Of a stretch of 64,000 nucleotides of DNA, positions 24,714 through 33,598 are shown piece by piece. The translations under genes were made by a program, and so were the position numbers. The stretch is taken from contig NZ_CALFXI010000033.1 in the NCBI RefSeq assembly GCF_937958065.1, positions 124,001-188,000 of the forward strand, given 5' to 3'. Below the pieces are notes generated by a model. The model had not been told where the DNA came from. It worked only from the letters and a program-made list of their open reading frames with translations, and did no database searches. This stretch comes from an uncultured Steroidobacter sp. (GTDB lineage: Bacteria; Pseudomonadota; Gammaproteobacteria; Steroidobacterales; Steroidobacteraceae). Each line of letters opens with the position of its first letter. Position 1 is the stretch's first letter.

Positions 24714-25687
24714 CTGCACGTCGGTGGGCCATTCCGGCGCTGTTGGTGCTCGTCGTCGTGCTAGCGATCCTGTCGGTCGCCGTCGGACGCGTGACCCTGA
24801 CTTGGGAGATGTGGAAGGCGCAGGACGCCGTCAGCCGCGCGATTCTGATCGAGCTGCGATTGCCTCGCGCGATTCTGGGTGTTCTGGTCGGCGCGTCGCT
24901 TGGCCTGGCCGGCGCGGCGATGCAAGGCTATTTGAGAAATGCGCTCGCCGAGCCTGGAACGTTGGGCGTATCTGCAATGGCCGCGCTCGGCGCGGTGCTC
25001 AGTATCTTCTTCAACATCGCGGGCCTGCATCCGTGGGTGCTGCCGATCTGCGGCGTGATCGGCGGCATGACCGGCATGGCCGCATTGTTCGTTTTGTCCG
25101 GCATGGCAGCCAGCGTGCTGACGCTGGTGCTGTCCGGGATCATCCTCAGCGCACTCGCCATCGCGGGTATTTCGCTGGCCTTGTCCCTGTCACCGAGTCC
25201 GTGGGCGGCGGGCGAAATCGTGCGCTGGATGCTGGGCGGGCTCACCGATCGCAGTTTCGACGAGCTCACGATTGCCGCGCCCCTGATCATCATCGGATGC
25301 ATCGCTGTGCTCGGCTGTCGTCGCCCGCTCGATGCGCTGACGCTCGGTGAAACGGGCGCACGTTCACTCGGTATCGATTTGAACCGGGCGCAATGGCAGC
25401 TCGCCCTTGGCATCGGACTGATCGTTGGCGGCAGCACCGCCGTGACGGGAGTCATCGGCTTCGTCGGCTTGATCGTGCCGCATCTGATGCGTTCGCTGGT
25501 TGGCTCGCGCCCCGGCGCGTTGCTGGTTCCCAGTGCAATCGGCGGCGCGGCATTGGTGCTCGCAGGAGATATTGTCGTGCGCTTACTCCCCGGCGGCTCG
25601 GAGCTCGAGCTCGGCGTGGTGATGTCATTGATCGGCGCCCCGTTCTTCTTCGTGCTGTTGCACTCCATGCGGCGCAAACTCACATGA
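24710..25687 (+). CDS. btuC: Vitamin B12 ABC transporter permease BtuC
   Basis: This 325-residue FecCD-type permease has about ten membrane helices. Family segments include LRLPRAILGVLVGASLGLAG, MQGYLRNALAEPGTLGVSA, WMLGGL and GFVGLIVPHLMRSLVG, the last being the coupling region for the ATPase. The GTG start overlaps btuF and the stop overlaps btuD. Substrate is assigned from the B12 operon, since iron-siderophore permeases look similar. Confidence 0.93.
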   Translation: MTARRWAIPALLVLVVVLAILSVAVGRVTLTWEMWKAQDAVSRAILIELRLPRAILGVLVGASLGLAGAAMQGYLRNALAEPGTLGVSAMAALGAVLSIFFNIAGLHPWVLPICGVIGGMTGMAALFVLSGMAASVLTLVLSGIILSALAIAGISLALSLSPSPWAAGEIVRWMLGGLTDRSFDELTIAAPLIIIGCIAVLGCRRPLDALTLGETGARSLGIDLNRAQWQLALGIGLIVGGSTAVTGVIGFVGLIVPHLMRSLVGSRPGALLVPSAIGGAALVLAGDIVVRLLPGGSELELGVVMSLIGAPFFFVLLHSMRRKLT

Positions 25688-26478
25688 CGCGGCCCGCCAG
25701 CAACCTGAAAATCAGCGGACTACAGTTCCGGCGTGGCAACCGCGTCGTGCTGGACGGCATCGATCTGCACTTGCAGTCGGGCGCCGTCACCGCGGTGCTC
25801 GGCCCGAACGGCGCCGGCAAGTCCACGCTGTTGTCCTGCATCGCCGGCCTGCTTCGTCCGGAACGCGGTTCGGTCGAGCTGGATGGAACCTCACTGCAGT
25901 CGTTGGCAGCCATGCAACGTGCCCGTCGCATCGCTTTTCTGCCGCAGACTCCCGAGATCGCCTGGTCGATCGACGTGCAGACCCTTGTCGGGCTCGGTCG
26001 CATTCCGTTTCATGGCCTCAGCAGCGACGATGAAGATCGCGCCGCTGTGGCACGCGCGATGAGCAGAACCGAAGTCGCTCAGTGGGCCGACCGCACCGTC
26101 ACCACACTTTCGGGCGGCGAACGTGCCCGCGTGTTGTTGGCGCGCGTGTTGGCGGGCGAGTCGGATTGGATTCTGGCGGACGAGCCCTTCACCGGGCTGG
26201 ATCCGTCCCATCAGTTCGAAGCGGCCGAGCTGTTGCGATCGATGGCTGACCAAGGCGGTGGTGTGGTGCTGACCATTCACGACCTCACGCTGGCCGCGAG
26301 AATCGCCGATCGTGTCATCATCATCGATGCGGGCCGCATCGTTGCCGACGGCACGCCCCAACAGGCGCTGACGCCGCAGATCCTGCGCGATGTCTATAAC
26401 ATCGATGCGCAGTGGCTCGATGGCGCGAATGGCACGCCGCCGACCATTGCCATTCACGGGCGCGCGACGCGGAGCTAG
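25684..26478 (+). CDS. btuD: Vitamin B12 ABC transporter ATP-binding protein BtuD
   Basis: The 264-residue ATPase has Walker A GPNGAGKST (40-48), a Q-loop (FLPQTPE), the signature LSGGE (142-146), Walker B WILADEP (162-168) and the switch His in LTIHD. It overlaps btuC by four bases and ends two bases before cbiB. It completes a BtuCDF importer with BtuB and BtuF in one transcript. Confidence 0.94.
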   Translation: MTRPASNLKISGLQFRRGNRVVLDGIDLHLQSGAVTAVLGPNGAGKSTLLSCIAGLLRPERGSVELDGTSLQSLAAMQRARRIAFLPQTPEIAWSIDVQTLVGLGRIPFHGLSSDDEDRAAVARAMSRTEVAQWADRTVTTLSGGERARVLLARVLAGESDWILADEPFTGLDPSHQFEAAELLRSMADQGGGVVLTIHDLTLAARIADRVIIIDAGRIVADGTPQQALTPQILRDVYNIDAQWLDGANGTPPTIAIHGRATRS

Positions 26479-26480
26479 CG

Positions 26481-27437
26481 ATGTTCGACCCCTGGCTGCT
26501 CGTCGCCGCGCTGATCGTGGAAGCCTGCGTCGGCTACCCGCATGCCCTCTATCGCGCGATTCGTCATCCCGTCGTTTGGATCGGCATCGCCATCGACACC
26601 CTGGAGCGTCGCTGGAATCGGCCGGAGCTTGGTGATGCAACGCGCCGCGGCTTGGGTGTTCTCACGGTCGTGTTGGTCGCTGGTGGCTCCGCTGGCATTG
26701 GTTACCTCGTGCAGACGCTCGCGGGCAATGTTTCCTTCGGCGCGGCGTTGATCGTCTTGATCGCGAGCACTGGCCTGGCGCAGCACAGCTTGTACACGCA
26801 CGTTCGCGCCGTCCTGCAACCATTGGAGCATGGCGATCTGGTCGCCGCGCGCCGCGAGGTGGGGCAGATCGTTGGTCGCGATACCGCCGCACTGAATGAA
26901 TCCGGCGTGGCTGGCGCCGCGCTGGAGAGCCTCGCTGAAAGTTTCAACGACGGCATCGTCGCGCCCGCCTTCTGGCTGTTCGTCGCCGGCCTGCCCGGCT
27001 TGTTTGCTTACAAGGCGCTGAACACGGCCGACAGCTTGATCGGCCATCGCGAGCCGCGCTGGCGAATGTTCGGTTGGGCAGCGGCACGCGCGGACGACGT
27101 CGCGAACCTCATCCCTGCTCGACTTGCCGGCGCCCTGCTTGCCATCGCTGGCGGCGGTGGATTGTTCGTCATGTGGCGCGACGCGCCGAAGCATGCGTCA
27201 CCCAATGCGGGCTGGCCCGAGGCCGCCATGGCCGGTGCGTTGCGGATTCGGCTCGGCGGTCCGACCGCTTACGACGGCGTCATGCATGAGCGCCCCGTGT
27301 TCGGTGCTGGCTCGTCGCCGACAGTCGATGATCTCAAGCGCGGGCTGCGCATTTATGTGATTGCCTGCGGACTGCTGTGGCTTGCTGCCGCTGCGGCGGC
27401 CTTCGCGATGTCACACTGGTTGGGGGCGAACGGCTGA
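26481..27437 (+). CDS. cbiB: Adenosylcobinamide-phosphate synthase CbiB
   Basis: CbiB (CobD in the aerobic naming) attaches aminopropanol or its phosphate to adenosylcobyric acid. The 318-residue membrane protein shows VEACVGYPHALYRAIRHPVVWIG at the N-terminus, REVGQIVGRDTAALNESGVA, ESLAESFNDGIVAPAFW, YKALNTADSLIGHRE and AMAGALRIRLGGPTAYDG, all typical. Its stop overlaps the cobQ ATG by one base (TGATG). Confidence 0.95.
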   Translation: MFDPWLLVAALIVEACVGYPHALYRAIRHPVVWIGIAIDTLERRWNRPELGDATRRGLGVLTVVLVAGGSAGIGYLVQTLAGNVSFGAALIVLIASTGLAQHSLYTHVRAVLQPLEHGDLVAARREVGQIVGRDTAALNESGVAGAALESLAESFNDGIVAPAFWLFVAGLPGLFAYKALNTADSLIGHREPRWRMFGWAAARADDVANLIPARLAGALLAIAGGGGLFVMWRDAPKHASPNAGWPEAAMAGALRIRLGGPTAYDGVMHERPVFGAGSSPTVDDLKRGLRIYVIACGLLWLAAAAAAFAMSHWLGANG

Positions 27438-28912
27438 TGGCGGCGATCATGATCCAAGGCTGCGGATCGGACGTCGGCAAATCGTTGCTCGTCGCCGGAC
27501 TATGCCGCCTGTTCGCGAATCGCGGTCTGATCGTGCGGCCGTTCAAACCCCAGAACATGTCGAACAATGCGGCCGTCACTCCGGACGGCGGCGAGATCGG
27601 CCGTTCGACGGCATTGCAGGCACTCGCCTGCCGGACGCCGCCAACTGTCGATATGAATCCCGTGTTGTTGAAGCCGCAGAGTGACATCGGCTCGCAACTG
27701 ATCGTTCGTGGTCGTCGCCAAGGCGTGATGCAGGCGAGTGCGCATGGGCGCGACAAGCGCGAGTTGCTGCAGATCGCGGTCGAGAGTTTTCGTCGACTGC
27801 AGCAAGAGTCACAACTCGTAATCGTCGAGGGAGCCGGCAGCCCGGCGGAAACGAATCTGCGAACGCACGACATCGCGAACATGGGGTTCGCGCATGCGGC
27901 CGATGTGCCGGTCGTGCTCGTTGGCGATATCGACCGCGGGCATGTGATTGCTTCTTTGGTTGGCGCACATGCCGTGCTGGACGAGGCGGACCGCGCTCGC
28001 ATTCGAGGATTCATCATCAACAAGTTTCGTGGCGATGCGAGCTTGTTCGATGCGGGGCTGCGTACGATCGAAGATCGCACCGGATGGCAGCGGCTCGGTG
28101 TCGTGCCCTGGTTGCATCAGGCCGGCGCGCTGCCTGCCGAAGATGCCATGCAGCTGGATCAATCCGGCATCGCGCCGCTGGCCGCCGGTCAAGGTCGCAT
28201 TCGCATCGTCATTCCTCGGCTGCCTCATATCGCGAACTTCGATGATTTCGATCCGCTGCGTGCCGAGCCGGGCGTCGAGTTGCTGTTCATTCCGCCGGGC
28301 CAGCCGTTGCCGCTCGATGCGACGCTGATCATTCTTCCGGGCAGCAAGGCGACCATCGCCGATCTCGGATTCTTCCGCTCGCAAGGCTGGGACATCGATC
28401 TGCTCGCCCACGTACGCCGCGGCGGCCACGTACTCGGCATCTGCGCGGGGTATCAAATGCTCGGGAATCTCGTGCTCGACCCGCAGCGCATCGAAGGCCC
28501 CCAAGACTCCGCTCGTGGCCTCGGCCTGCTCGATATCACCACGACCATGACCGACAACAAACAACTCCGCGCCATCACCGGCACGGATGCCCTGACCGGC
28601 TCCGCTGTGAGCGGCTACGAAATGCACCTCGGCCTCTCCACCGGCCCGGCCACAGCGCATCCATTGATCCGCTTCGACGACGGCACCACCGACGGCGCCC
28701 TCTCCCCCGACACCCGCATCCTCGGCTGCCACATCCACGGCCTGTTCCACGCCCCGGCCTTCCGCTCGGCGTTCCTCTCACGGCTGGGTGTCCAGTCCAA
28801 CCATGAGAACTATGCTCATCGAGTGGAGCAGTCGCTCGACTCGGTCGCGAGTCAGCTCGAGCAATCGTTGGACATCGAGGGCCTCGCGAGAATTGCCAGG
28901 GTGCCTGAGTAG
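27437..28912 (+). CDS. cobQ: Cobyric acid synthase CobQ
   Basis: CobQ amidates four side chains of adenosylcobyrinic acid a,c-diamide using glutamine and ATP. The 491-residue protein has the nucleotide-binding GCGSDVGKS (8-16), RPFKPQNMSNNAAVTPDGGE, an ATPase domain with IVEGAGSPAETNL, then a class I glutamine amidotransferase domain with the nucleophile in GHVLGICAGYQMLG and the catalytic His in GCHIHGLFH. It is the last gene of the eight-gene riboswitch operon. Confidence 0.96.
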   Translation: MAAIMIQGCGSDVGKSLLVAGLCRLFANRGLIVRPFKPQNMSNNAAVTPDGGEIGRSTALQALACRTPPTVDMNPVLLKPQSDIGSQLIVRGRRQGVMQASAHGRDKRELLQIAVESFRRLQQESQLVIVEGAGSPAETNLRTHDIANMGFAHAADVPVVLVGDIDRGHVIASLVGAHAVLDEADRARIRGFIINKFRGDASLFDAGLRTIEDRTGWQRLGVVPWLHQAGALPAEDAMQLDQSGIAPLAAGQGRIRIVIPRLPHIANFDDFDPLRAEPGVELLFIPPGQPLPLDATLIILPGSKATIADLGFFRSQGWDIDLLAHVRRGGHVLGICAGYQMLGNLVLDPQRIEGPQDSARGLGLLDITTTMTDNKQLRAITGTDALTGSAVSGYEMHLGLSTGPATAHPLIRFDDGTTDGALSPDTRILGCHIHGLFHAPAFRSAFLSRLGVQSNHENYAHRVEQSLDSVASQLEQSLDIEGLARIARVPE

Positions 28913-29012
28913 CCGCGGACGACATTCTCTATTCAAGAATAGCGAACGCACCCTGCCACGCCCCGCATAGAGCCTTGATTCCACTCGGCCTACGGCTTCA
29001 GACCTCAAGAGA

Positions 29013-29035
29013 AATTTGTGCGATTGGCGCAAATT
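29013..29035. promoter_or_regulatory. Operator-like palindrome upstream of pduO-type gene
   Basis: The arms AATTTGTGC and GCGCAAATT flank a five-base centre and match except at one position. It lies 77 bases before the adenosyltransferase start, in an otherwise featureless 199-base gap. No regulator is identified. A smaller palindrome, CTATTCAAGAATAG, lies at 28932-28945. Confidence 0.35.
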
Positions 29036-29111
29036 CATAGCCGCGACCCGATTCGACATTCCCGCCCGATCCGGGCAAGGTTAGCGTTTCGATCACATTG
29101 ACGAGTCAGCC

Positions 29112-29684
29112 ATGGGCCACCGCCTCTCGAAGATCTACACACGCACCGGCGACGACGGCACGACCGGATTGGGGGATGGGACGCGCGTCGAGAAGACGCA
29201 TGCGCGCATCGAGGCGTATGGGACGGTGGATGAGGCGAACAGTGCGATCGGGATGATTCTGGCCGTTCCGAACCTGCCGACCGACGTGGCGGATGCGCTG
29301 ACCCGGATTCAGCACGAGCTGTTCGACCTGGGCGGTGAGCTGGCGGTGCCGGGGTATCGGGTGATCACGACCGGGCACATCGATGCACTGGAGGACACGC
29401 TGGAAAAGTTCAACGAGCCGCTGCCGCCGTTGAAGGAATTCATTCTGCCCGGTGGCGGCCCGGCGGCCGCGGCTTGCCATCTCGCGCGGGCCATCACGAG
29501 ACGGGCGGAGCGCTGCTCGTGGGCGGCGTCGAAGCAGGAAGAGATCGCGCCGGAAGTGACGCGCTATCTGAATCGCCTGTCCGATCTGCTCTTCGTCATC
29601 GCGCGAGTGCTGGCGCGGCACGAGAACGGGCAGGAAGTGCTGTGGAAGAAAACCGTGCCGGTCAGTTCAAAGCCAGCACGCTGA
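29112..29684 (+). CDS. Cob(I)alamin adenosyltransferase, PduO type
   Basis: This 190-residue trimeric-type adenosyltransferase makes adenosylcobalamin from cob(I)alamin and ATP. The N-terminal KIYTRTGDDGTTGLGDGTRV, YGTVDEANSAIG and the later ARAITRRAERC and LNRLSDLLFVIARVLAR are signature segments. It is unrelated in fold to CobO, encoded 5 kb upstream. It is not under the main riboswitch operon directly, being 199 bases downstream of cobQ. Its last 23 bases overlap the convergent tail-sheath-like gene. Confidence 0.96.
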   Translation: MGHRLSKIYTRTGDDGTTGLGDGTRVEKTHARIEAYGTVDEANSAIGMILAVPNLPTDVADALTRIQHELFDLGGELAVPGYRVITTGHIDALEDTLEKFNEPLPPLKEFILPGGGPAAAACHLARAITRRAERCSWAASKQEEIAPEVTRYLNRLSDLLFVIARVLARHENGQEVLWKKTVPVSSKPAR

Positions 29685-31305
29685 TCAGATCATCCTTGGG
29701 CGTGAGCCGGAGTGTGATTTCCTGCTCCAGCTCGCGCGACACCACCAAGGTGGCCTCGAAGCGATTGACCATCACGGGTTTCACGGTCGAACCGCCCGGC
29801 CGGTGCGTCAGCATGAAACTGTGATACGCACCGGCGTGCGTAGCCGCGAACTGCACGAGGATGTTGATGCCGTCGGCGTCGTCATCGTTGATGCGTTCGT
29901 CGCAAATGACCAGAAACGCCTGATCGGGCGGCACTGACGCGAACGCACCCGCACTGCGCAACTCGCTCAGGAAATTGGCGACCTGTCGCGACACGCGCAC
30001 CCAAGTGCTCGCGGCGTTGGGCAGGCCCGCACACCAGCGCGTACCGCGCTCGATGGCATTGATGACGAACAGCGCGAAACGACGCTGTGCCAGATAAGAC
30101 CAATCCGAAGACGCGCTCGCGCCGCACGCCAGCGTCCGCAGCGCGGGCCATTCGCGATCCGGATTGCGCACCGACTGCAGCACGTTGACGCCGAGCGATG
30201 CGAGCAGCCAGCGATCCGAGCTGTCGACGTCTTTCGCCAGCTTGGCACTCGACCGCAGCATCGGCTCGGGCTCGCGCTCCGACAGAGCCGCCGCGACGGC
30301 CTCACCCGAACGCGACAGCAATCCGGCGACCGCGCCGCCATTCCCGAAAACTTCAACGCGGCCTCGCAGCCGATCCATCGCGGAGATCCGCGGGAAGAAC
30401 ATCAGCGCATTGTCACTACGGAAGTCGAGGGCCTTGAGCGAACGGATCGCCTCGGGCGCACTTTCCCAGGACGACGGCGGATCGACGATGAGCATGGCCC
30501 GCTTGTCCCGGCAAAACCGGGTCGCGACCAGCAATGCGCTCACGCCCACATCGATGACTCGCGCCAGCGGCGGGATATAGACGAACGCCAGGTCATCGAC
30601 GCTTTCCAATGCAAACAAACCCGTGCCCCGGGCGGCCGAACCGATCACGTCATAGTCGGTGATGGGCTTGCCATCGTCGCCATCGGGATTGGAGCTCACA
30701 TAGCCCACCGGCAGATTCGTGCCGGGCATGAGCGTGCGATCGGGCCGGATCAGCGGCACCTCGCCGCGCACCCGCATCAAATCCGACTCCAGCAACACCG
30801 AAGTGATGAAACGCGGCGACTGCGGATCCACCGACAGACCGCGAAACGTTTCCTGCTCCTCGACCCGCTCCGAGCCGGGCGAGCGCACGCGTTGGATGAC
30901 CAGGTTGAAGCTGTGTTCGTCGTTGTTATCGACGTGGTCGTAATCGACCGAGGCCCGCAGGAACTCGCGGGTTCCGGGCGCCTGCGCTTCCAGGCGCAAC
31001 GTTTCGCGACCGCACTTCAAGGACAGCGTAACCGGCGCCGCACCGTTCGCAACCCGAACGATCACCGCCTGCCGGCCGCCCTGCTCGAAGAAATGCTCGA
31101 CTGCGTAGGACAGCGGGCTGGGCTGCCACAAGCCGCCGAAGTGCTGCTGAAAGTCCGCGAAACTGCGGACGATGATGGGTCGATGCAGCGGGCCGCGAAG
31201 AGTACGACCGACGAATGCGGTCAGTTGCGCACTGGCGCGCGCAATGGGCTGTTCCGCACTCGACGTTGCCGCGAACTGGATACCAGCGAGCGTTTGCTCC
31301 CGCAC
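29662..31305 (-). CDS. Phage tail sheath-like protein, isolated
   Basis: The 547-residue protein resembles contractile-tail sheath proteins. The N-terminal ARASAQLTAFVGRTLRGPLH, SFADFQQHFGGLW, SYAVEHFFEQGGRQAVIVRV segment is the standard sheath beginning, and the C-terminal GRxxWRP-like region is partly replaced by RGTRWCAGLPNAASTWVRVS. The C-terminal tail has HRPGGSTVKPVMVNRFEA. It starts at GTG 31305, with GGGGAGG eight bases upstream. No tube, baseplate, spike, AAA+ or lysis gene is near, so it is not part of a visible phage, R-type pyocin or eCIS. A domesticated or exapted role is possible. The 3' end overlaps the pduO-type gene by 23 bases. Confidence 0.85.
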   Translation of the reverse strand: MREQTLAGIQFAATSSAEQPIARASAQLTAFVGRTLRGPLHRPIIVRSFADFQQHFGGLWQPSPLSYAVEHFFEQGGRQAVIVRVANGAAPVTLSLKCGRETLRLEAQAPGTREFLRASVDYDHVDNNDEHSFNLVIQRVRSPGSERVEEQETFRGLSVDPQSPRFITSVLLESDLMRVRGEVPLIRPDRTLMPGTNLPVGYVSSNPDGDDGKPITDYDVIGSAARGTGLFALESVDDLAFVYIPPLARVIDVGVSALLVATRFCRDKRAMLIVDPPSSWESAPEAIRSLKALDFRSDNALMFFPRISAMDRLRGRVEVFGNGGAVAGLLSRSGEAVAAALSEREPEPMLRSSAKLAKDVDSSDRWLLASLGVNVLQSVRNPDREWPALRTLACGASASSDWSYLAQRRFALFVINAIERGTRWCAGLPNAASTWVRVSRQVANFLSELRSAGAFASVPPDQAFLVICDERINDDDADGINILVQFAATHAGAYHSFMLTHRPGGSTVKPVMVNRFEATLVVSRELEQEITLRLTPKDDLISVLALN

Positions 31306-31356
31306 CGTACCTCCCCAGGTGTGTGCGGAGCGTAAGTTAGCATATGTTTTGACGCG

Positions 31357-32199
31357 TTAAAGTGATTTCGCCGCGAAAGTATCGCAAGCCTGCAGCGAGC
31401 CGCTCTCCAGACCGCGTTTGAACCATCGCACCCGCTGTTCCGAGCTGCCGTGAGTAAACGATTCCGGCGCCACATAGCCGCGCGCCTGTTTTTGCAGCCG
31501 GTCGTCGCCGATGGCCGCGGCCGCGTTCAAACCTTCCTCGATGTCACCTTGCTCGAGCAGCTGCCGGGAGCGATCGGCGTTGTGCGCCCAGATGCCGGCG
31601 AAACAATCGGCTTGCAGTTCCTGCTTCACCGACAAGGCATTCGCCTCGACTTCACTGGCCCGTTGACGGTCCGCCATGTTGCGCTCCGAGATGCCCAACA
31701 GGGTCTGCACGTGATGGCCGATCTCATGGGCGACCACATACGCCTGCGCGAAGTCGCCCGGCGCGCCGAAGCGGTTTTGCAGTTCCTGATAGAACGACAG
31801 ATCGATGTAGACCTTGTGATCGCCAGGGCAGTAGAACGGCCCGACCGCCGCCTCCGCGAATCCGCAGGCGGACTCCACCGCGCCGGAGAACAACACCAGG
31901 CGCGGTTCTTCGTAGGTTCGCCCCATCTGGTCGAAGATGTCGCCCCAGGTTTGTTCGGTGTCGGCCAGCACCACGCTGACGAACTCGCGCAGCTGCGCCT
32001 CCTCGGGACTTTCCTGATACGGCCCCTGTTCGGAAGTGGGCGCCGAAGGCTGCACTCCCTGCAGGACCACCGACGGATCCTGGCCGAAATAGATGGCGAT
32101 CAGCGCCAGCACGATGGTGCCGATGCCGCCGGCCCGTCCAAAACGGACTCCACGCCGGTCTTCGATGTTCGAGCTGCCTTGCCGACCTTGCCAACGCAT
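31357..32199 (-). CDS. YpfJ-family neutral zinc metallopeptidase
   Basis: The 280-residue protein has one N-terminal membrane helix (about residues 23-39) and the PF04228 features: SACGFAEAAVGPFYCPGDHKVYID with two cysteines, the zinc motif HEIGH (158-162) in AYVVAHEIGHHVQTLLGI, ELQADCFAGIWAH with the third ligand, and a C-terminal THGSSEQRVRWFKRGLESG. It is the usual length for YpfJ. Physiological substrates are unknown. It has no coupled neighbour. Confidence 0.92.
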   Translation of the reverse strand: MRWQGRQGSSNIEDRRGVRFGRAGGIGTIVLALIAIYFGQDPSVVLQGVQPSAPTSEQGPYQESPEEAQLREFVSVVLADTEQTWGDIFDQMGRTYEEPRLVLFSGAVESACGFAEAAVGPFYCPGDHKVYIDLSFYQELQNRFGAPGDFAQAYVVAHEIGHHVQTLLGISERNMADRQRASEVEANALSVKQELQADCFAGIWAHNADRSRQLLEQGDIEEGLNAAAAIGDDRLQKQARGYVAPESFTHGSSEQRVRWFKRGLESGSLQACDTFAAKSL

Positions 32200-32282
32200 G
32201 ACGCCATGCCCCGCCGAGTTTGTTTGTCGGTAGAGGTTATACGGCCTGCGACGGCCAGGGTTCCAGTCGATTTGCCGGGAGG

Positions 32283-33461
32283 TTACGCGGCCAGCTGTTT
32301 GGGCCGGCCTCCAACGAGCGAGGAATACAGCTCGGCCATGCGTGTCGCCATCGCCGTGGCGGACCAGGTCGAAGCGTAACTGCGCGCTTCGGCGGACATG
32401 GCGCGACGGCGGGCCGGATCGTTGAGCAGCTCGACCACCAGAGTTGCAAAGCCCTCTTCATCGTCCGGTGCCACGCGTGCACCGCGCTCCGGCGTCACGA
32501 TGTCGGCAGTGCCCATGTACGCGGTGGAAACGACCGGCGTGCCGCAGGCCATCGCCTCCAGCAGCACCAGACCTTGGGTTTCTGTCTTGGAGGAAAACAC
32601 GAACAGGTCGCCGGCGCTGTAACAGTCCGGCAGCTCGCGTTCGCGCGACAGGTAGCCGACGAAGCGAACGTTCGCCGACAGCTGCAACGATTCAACGTAC
32701 GACTTGCAGTGATCGAGCGCGGGCCCTTCGCCGGCCACGACCAGCATGGTCTCCGGCTTGCGCTGCACGACCCGAACGAACATTCGCAACAGGAAGTCGA
32801 TGTTTTTTTCGTGAGCGATGCGCCCGACGTGCACCAGCGTCGGCCGATCGGCGGGAATGCCGAGCCGCTCGCGAAACCGAAGGCCCTCACCGCCGGCGAA
32901 ACGTTCCATCTCCATGCCGGTGGGAATGATGTGCATGGGACAGCGCACGCCATAATCTGCCAACGCCTTCTGCATGGCCATCGACGGCACGACCAGCGCA
33001 TCGAGCGCCGAGCATTGCGATACGGTGAAGCGGCGCGCGACGAAGCGCATCACCGCCCGCGGAATCAGCGGCACGTAATGATGCAGATACTCTTCGAAGT
33101 AAGTGTGATACGTCTCGATCACAGGGATACCGAGCTGCCGGGCAACGCTGACGCCGTAATAGTGAGCGATGAACGGCGTCTGGACGTGCACGAGATCGAA
33201 GCCGCCGCGCTTCAGCTGCGGCCGCAGCGAGCGCAGCGCGCCCTGTCTCAAGATGCGATCTTCGGGATCCCGGGGCAGATATCGGGAAGGCACGCGGATG
33301 ATGGGCTCCTGGCCCGCGTCCGAATAATCGACCGGATACTCGGGCGCGACCAGCACGGTTTCATGCCCGGCCGCGTGCAGGCCGCGGCGGAAGGTCTGGA
33401 TCGAGGTGGAAACGCCATTGATGCGCGGAAAATAAACATCCGAGATCATCAGGATGCGCAT
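32283..33461 (-). CDS. GT4-family glycosyltransferase
   Basis: This 392-residue GT-B enzyme would transfer a sugar to a glycolipid or glycan at the inner membrane surface. The N-terminal MRILMISDVYFPRINGVSTS with a GVS loop, HTYFEEYLHHYVPLIP and the C-terminal donor site HVGRIAHEKNIDFLL and ETQGLVLLEAMACGTPVV (EX7E) are typical of diacylglycerol- or mannosyl-transferases related to MgtA/PimB. It stands alone, so the acceptor cannot be named. A frame open further upstream was not used because the family N-terminus begins at 33461. Confidence 0.88.
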   Translation of the reverse strand: MRILMISDVYFPRINGVSTSIQTFRRGLHAAGHETVLVAPEYPVDYSDAGQEPIIRVPSRYLPRDPEDRILRQGALRSLRPQLKRGGFDLVHVQTPFIAHYYGVSVARQLGIPVIETYHTYFEEYLHHYVPLIPRAVMRFVARRFTVSQCSALDALVVPSMAMQKALADYGVRCPMHIIPTGMEMERFAGGEGLRFRERLGIPADRPTLVHVGRIAHEKNIDFLLRMFVRVVQRKPETMLVVAGEGPALDHCKSYVESLQLSANVRFVGYLSRERELPDCYSAGDLFVFSSKTETQGLVLLEAMACGTPVVSTAYMGTADIVTPERGARVAPDDEEGFATLVVELLNDPARRRAMSAEARSYASTWSATAMATRMAELYSSLVGGRPKQLAA

Positions 33462-33535
33462 GCCGGCACTCGCGACTAACGATGCCGCGGAGCCTAGGGC
33501 GTTTACATGACGTTTCGATGAAACGCGCCGCCGCC

Positions 33536-33575
33536 AAAGAAAAACGGCGACCCGGTCCGCAAACCAGGCCGCCGT
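33536..33575 (-). terminator. Intrinsic terminator after htpX
   Basis: On the minus strand ACGGCGGCCTGG pairs with CCGGGTCGCCGT, followed by TTTTCTTT. It lies 24 bases past the htpX stop. Confidence 0.8.
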
Positions 33576-33598
33576 CGTAGAGAAACGGACTGCGCTGT

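Noticed and set aside
29662..31305. Prophage or eCIS around the sheath-like gene
   Set aside because: No tail tube, baseplate, spike, integrase, AAA+ ATPase or lysis gene is nearby, so only an isolated sheath-like gene is claimed.
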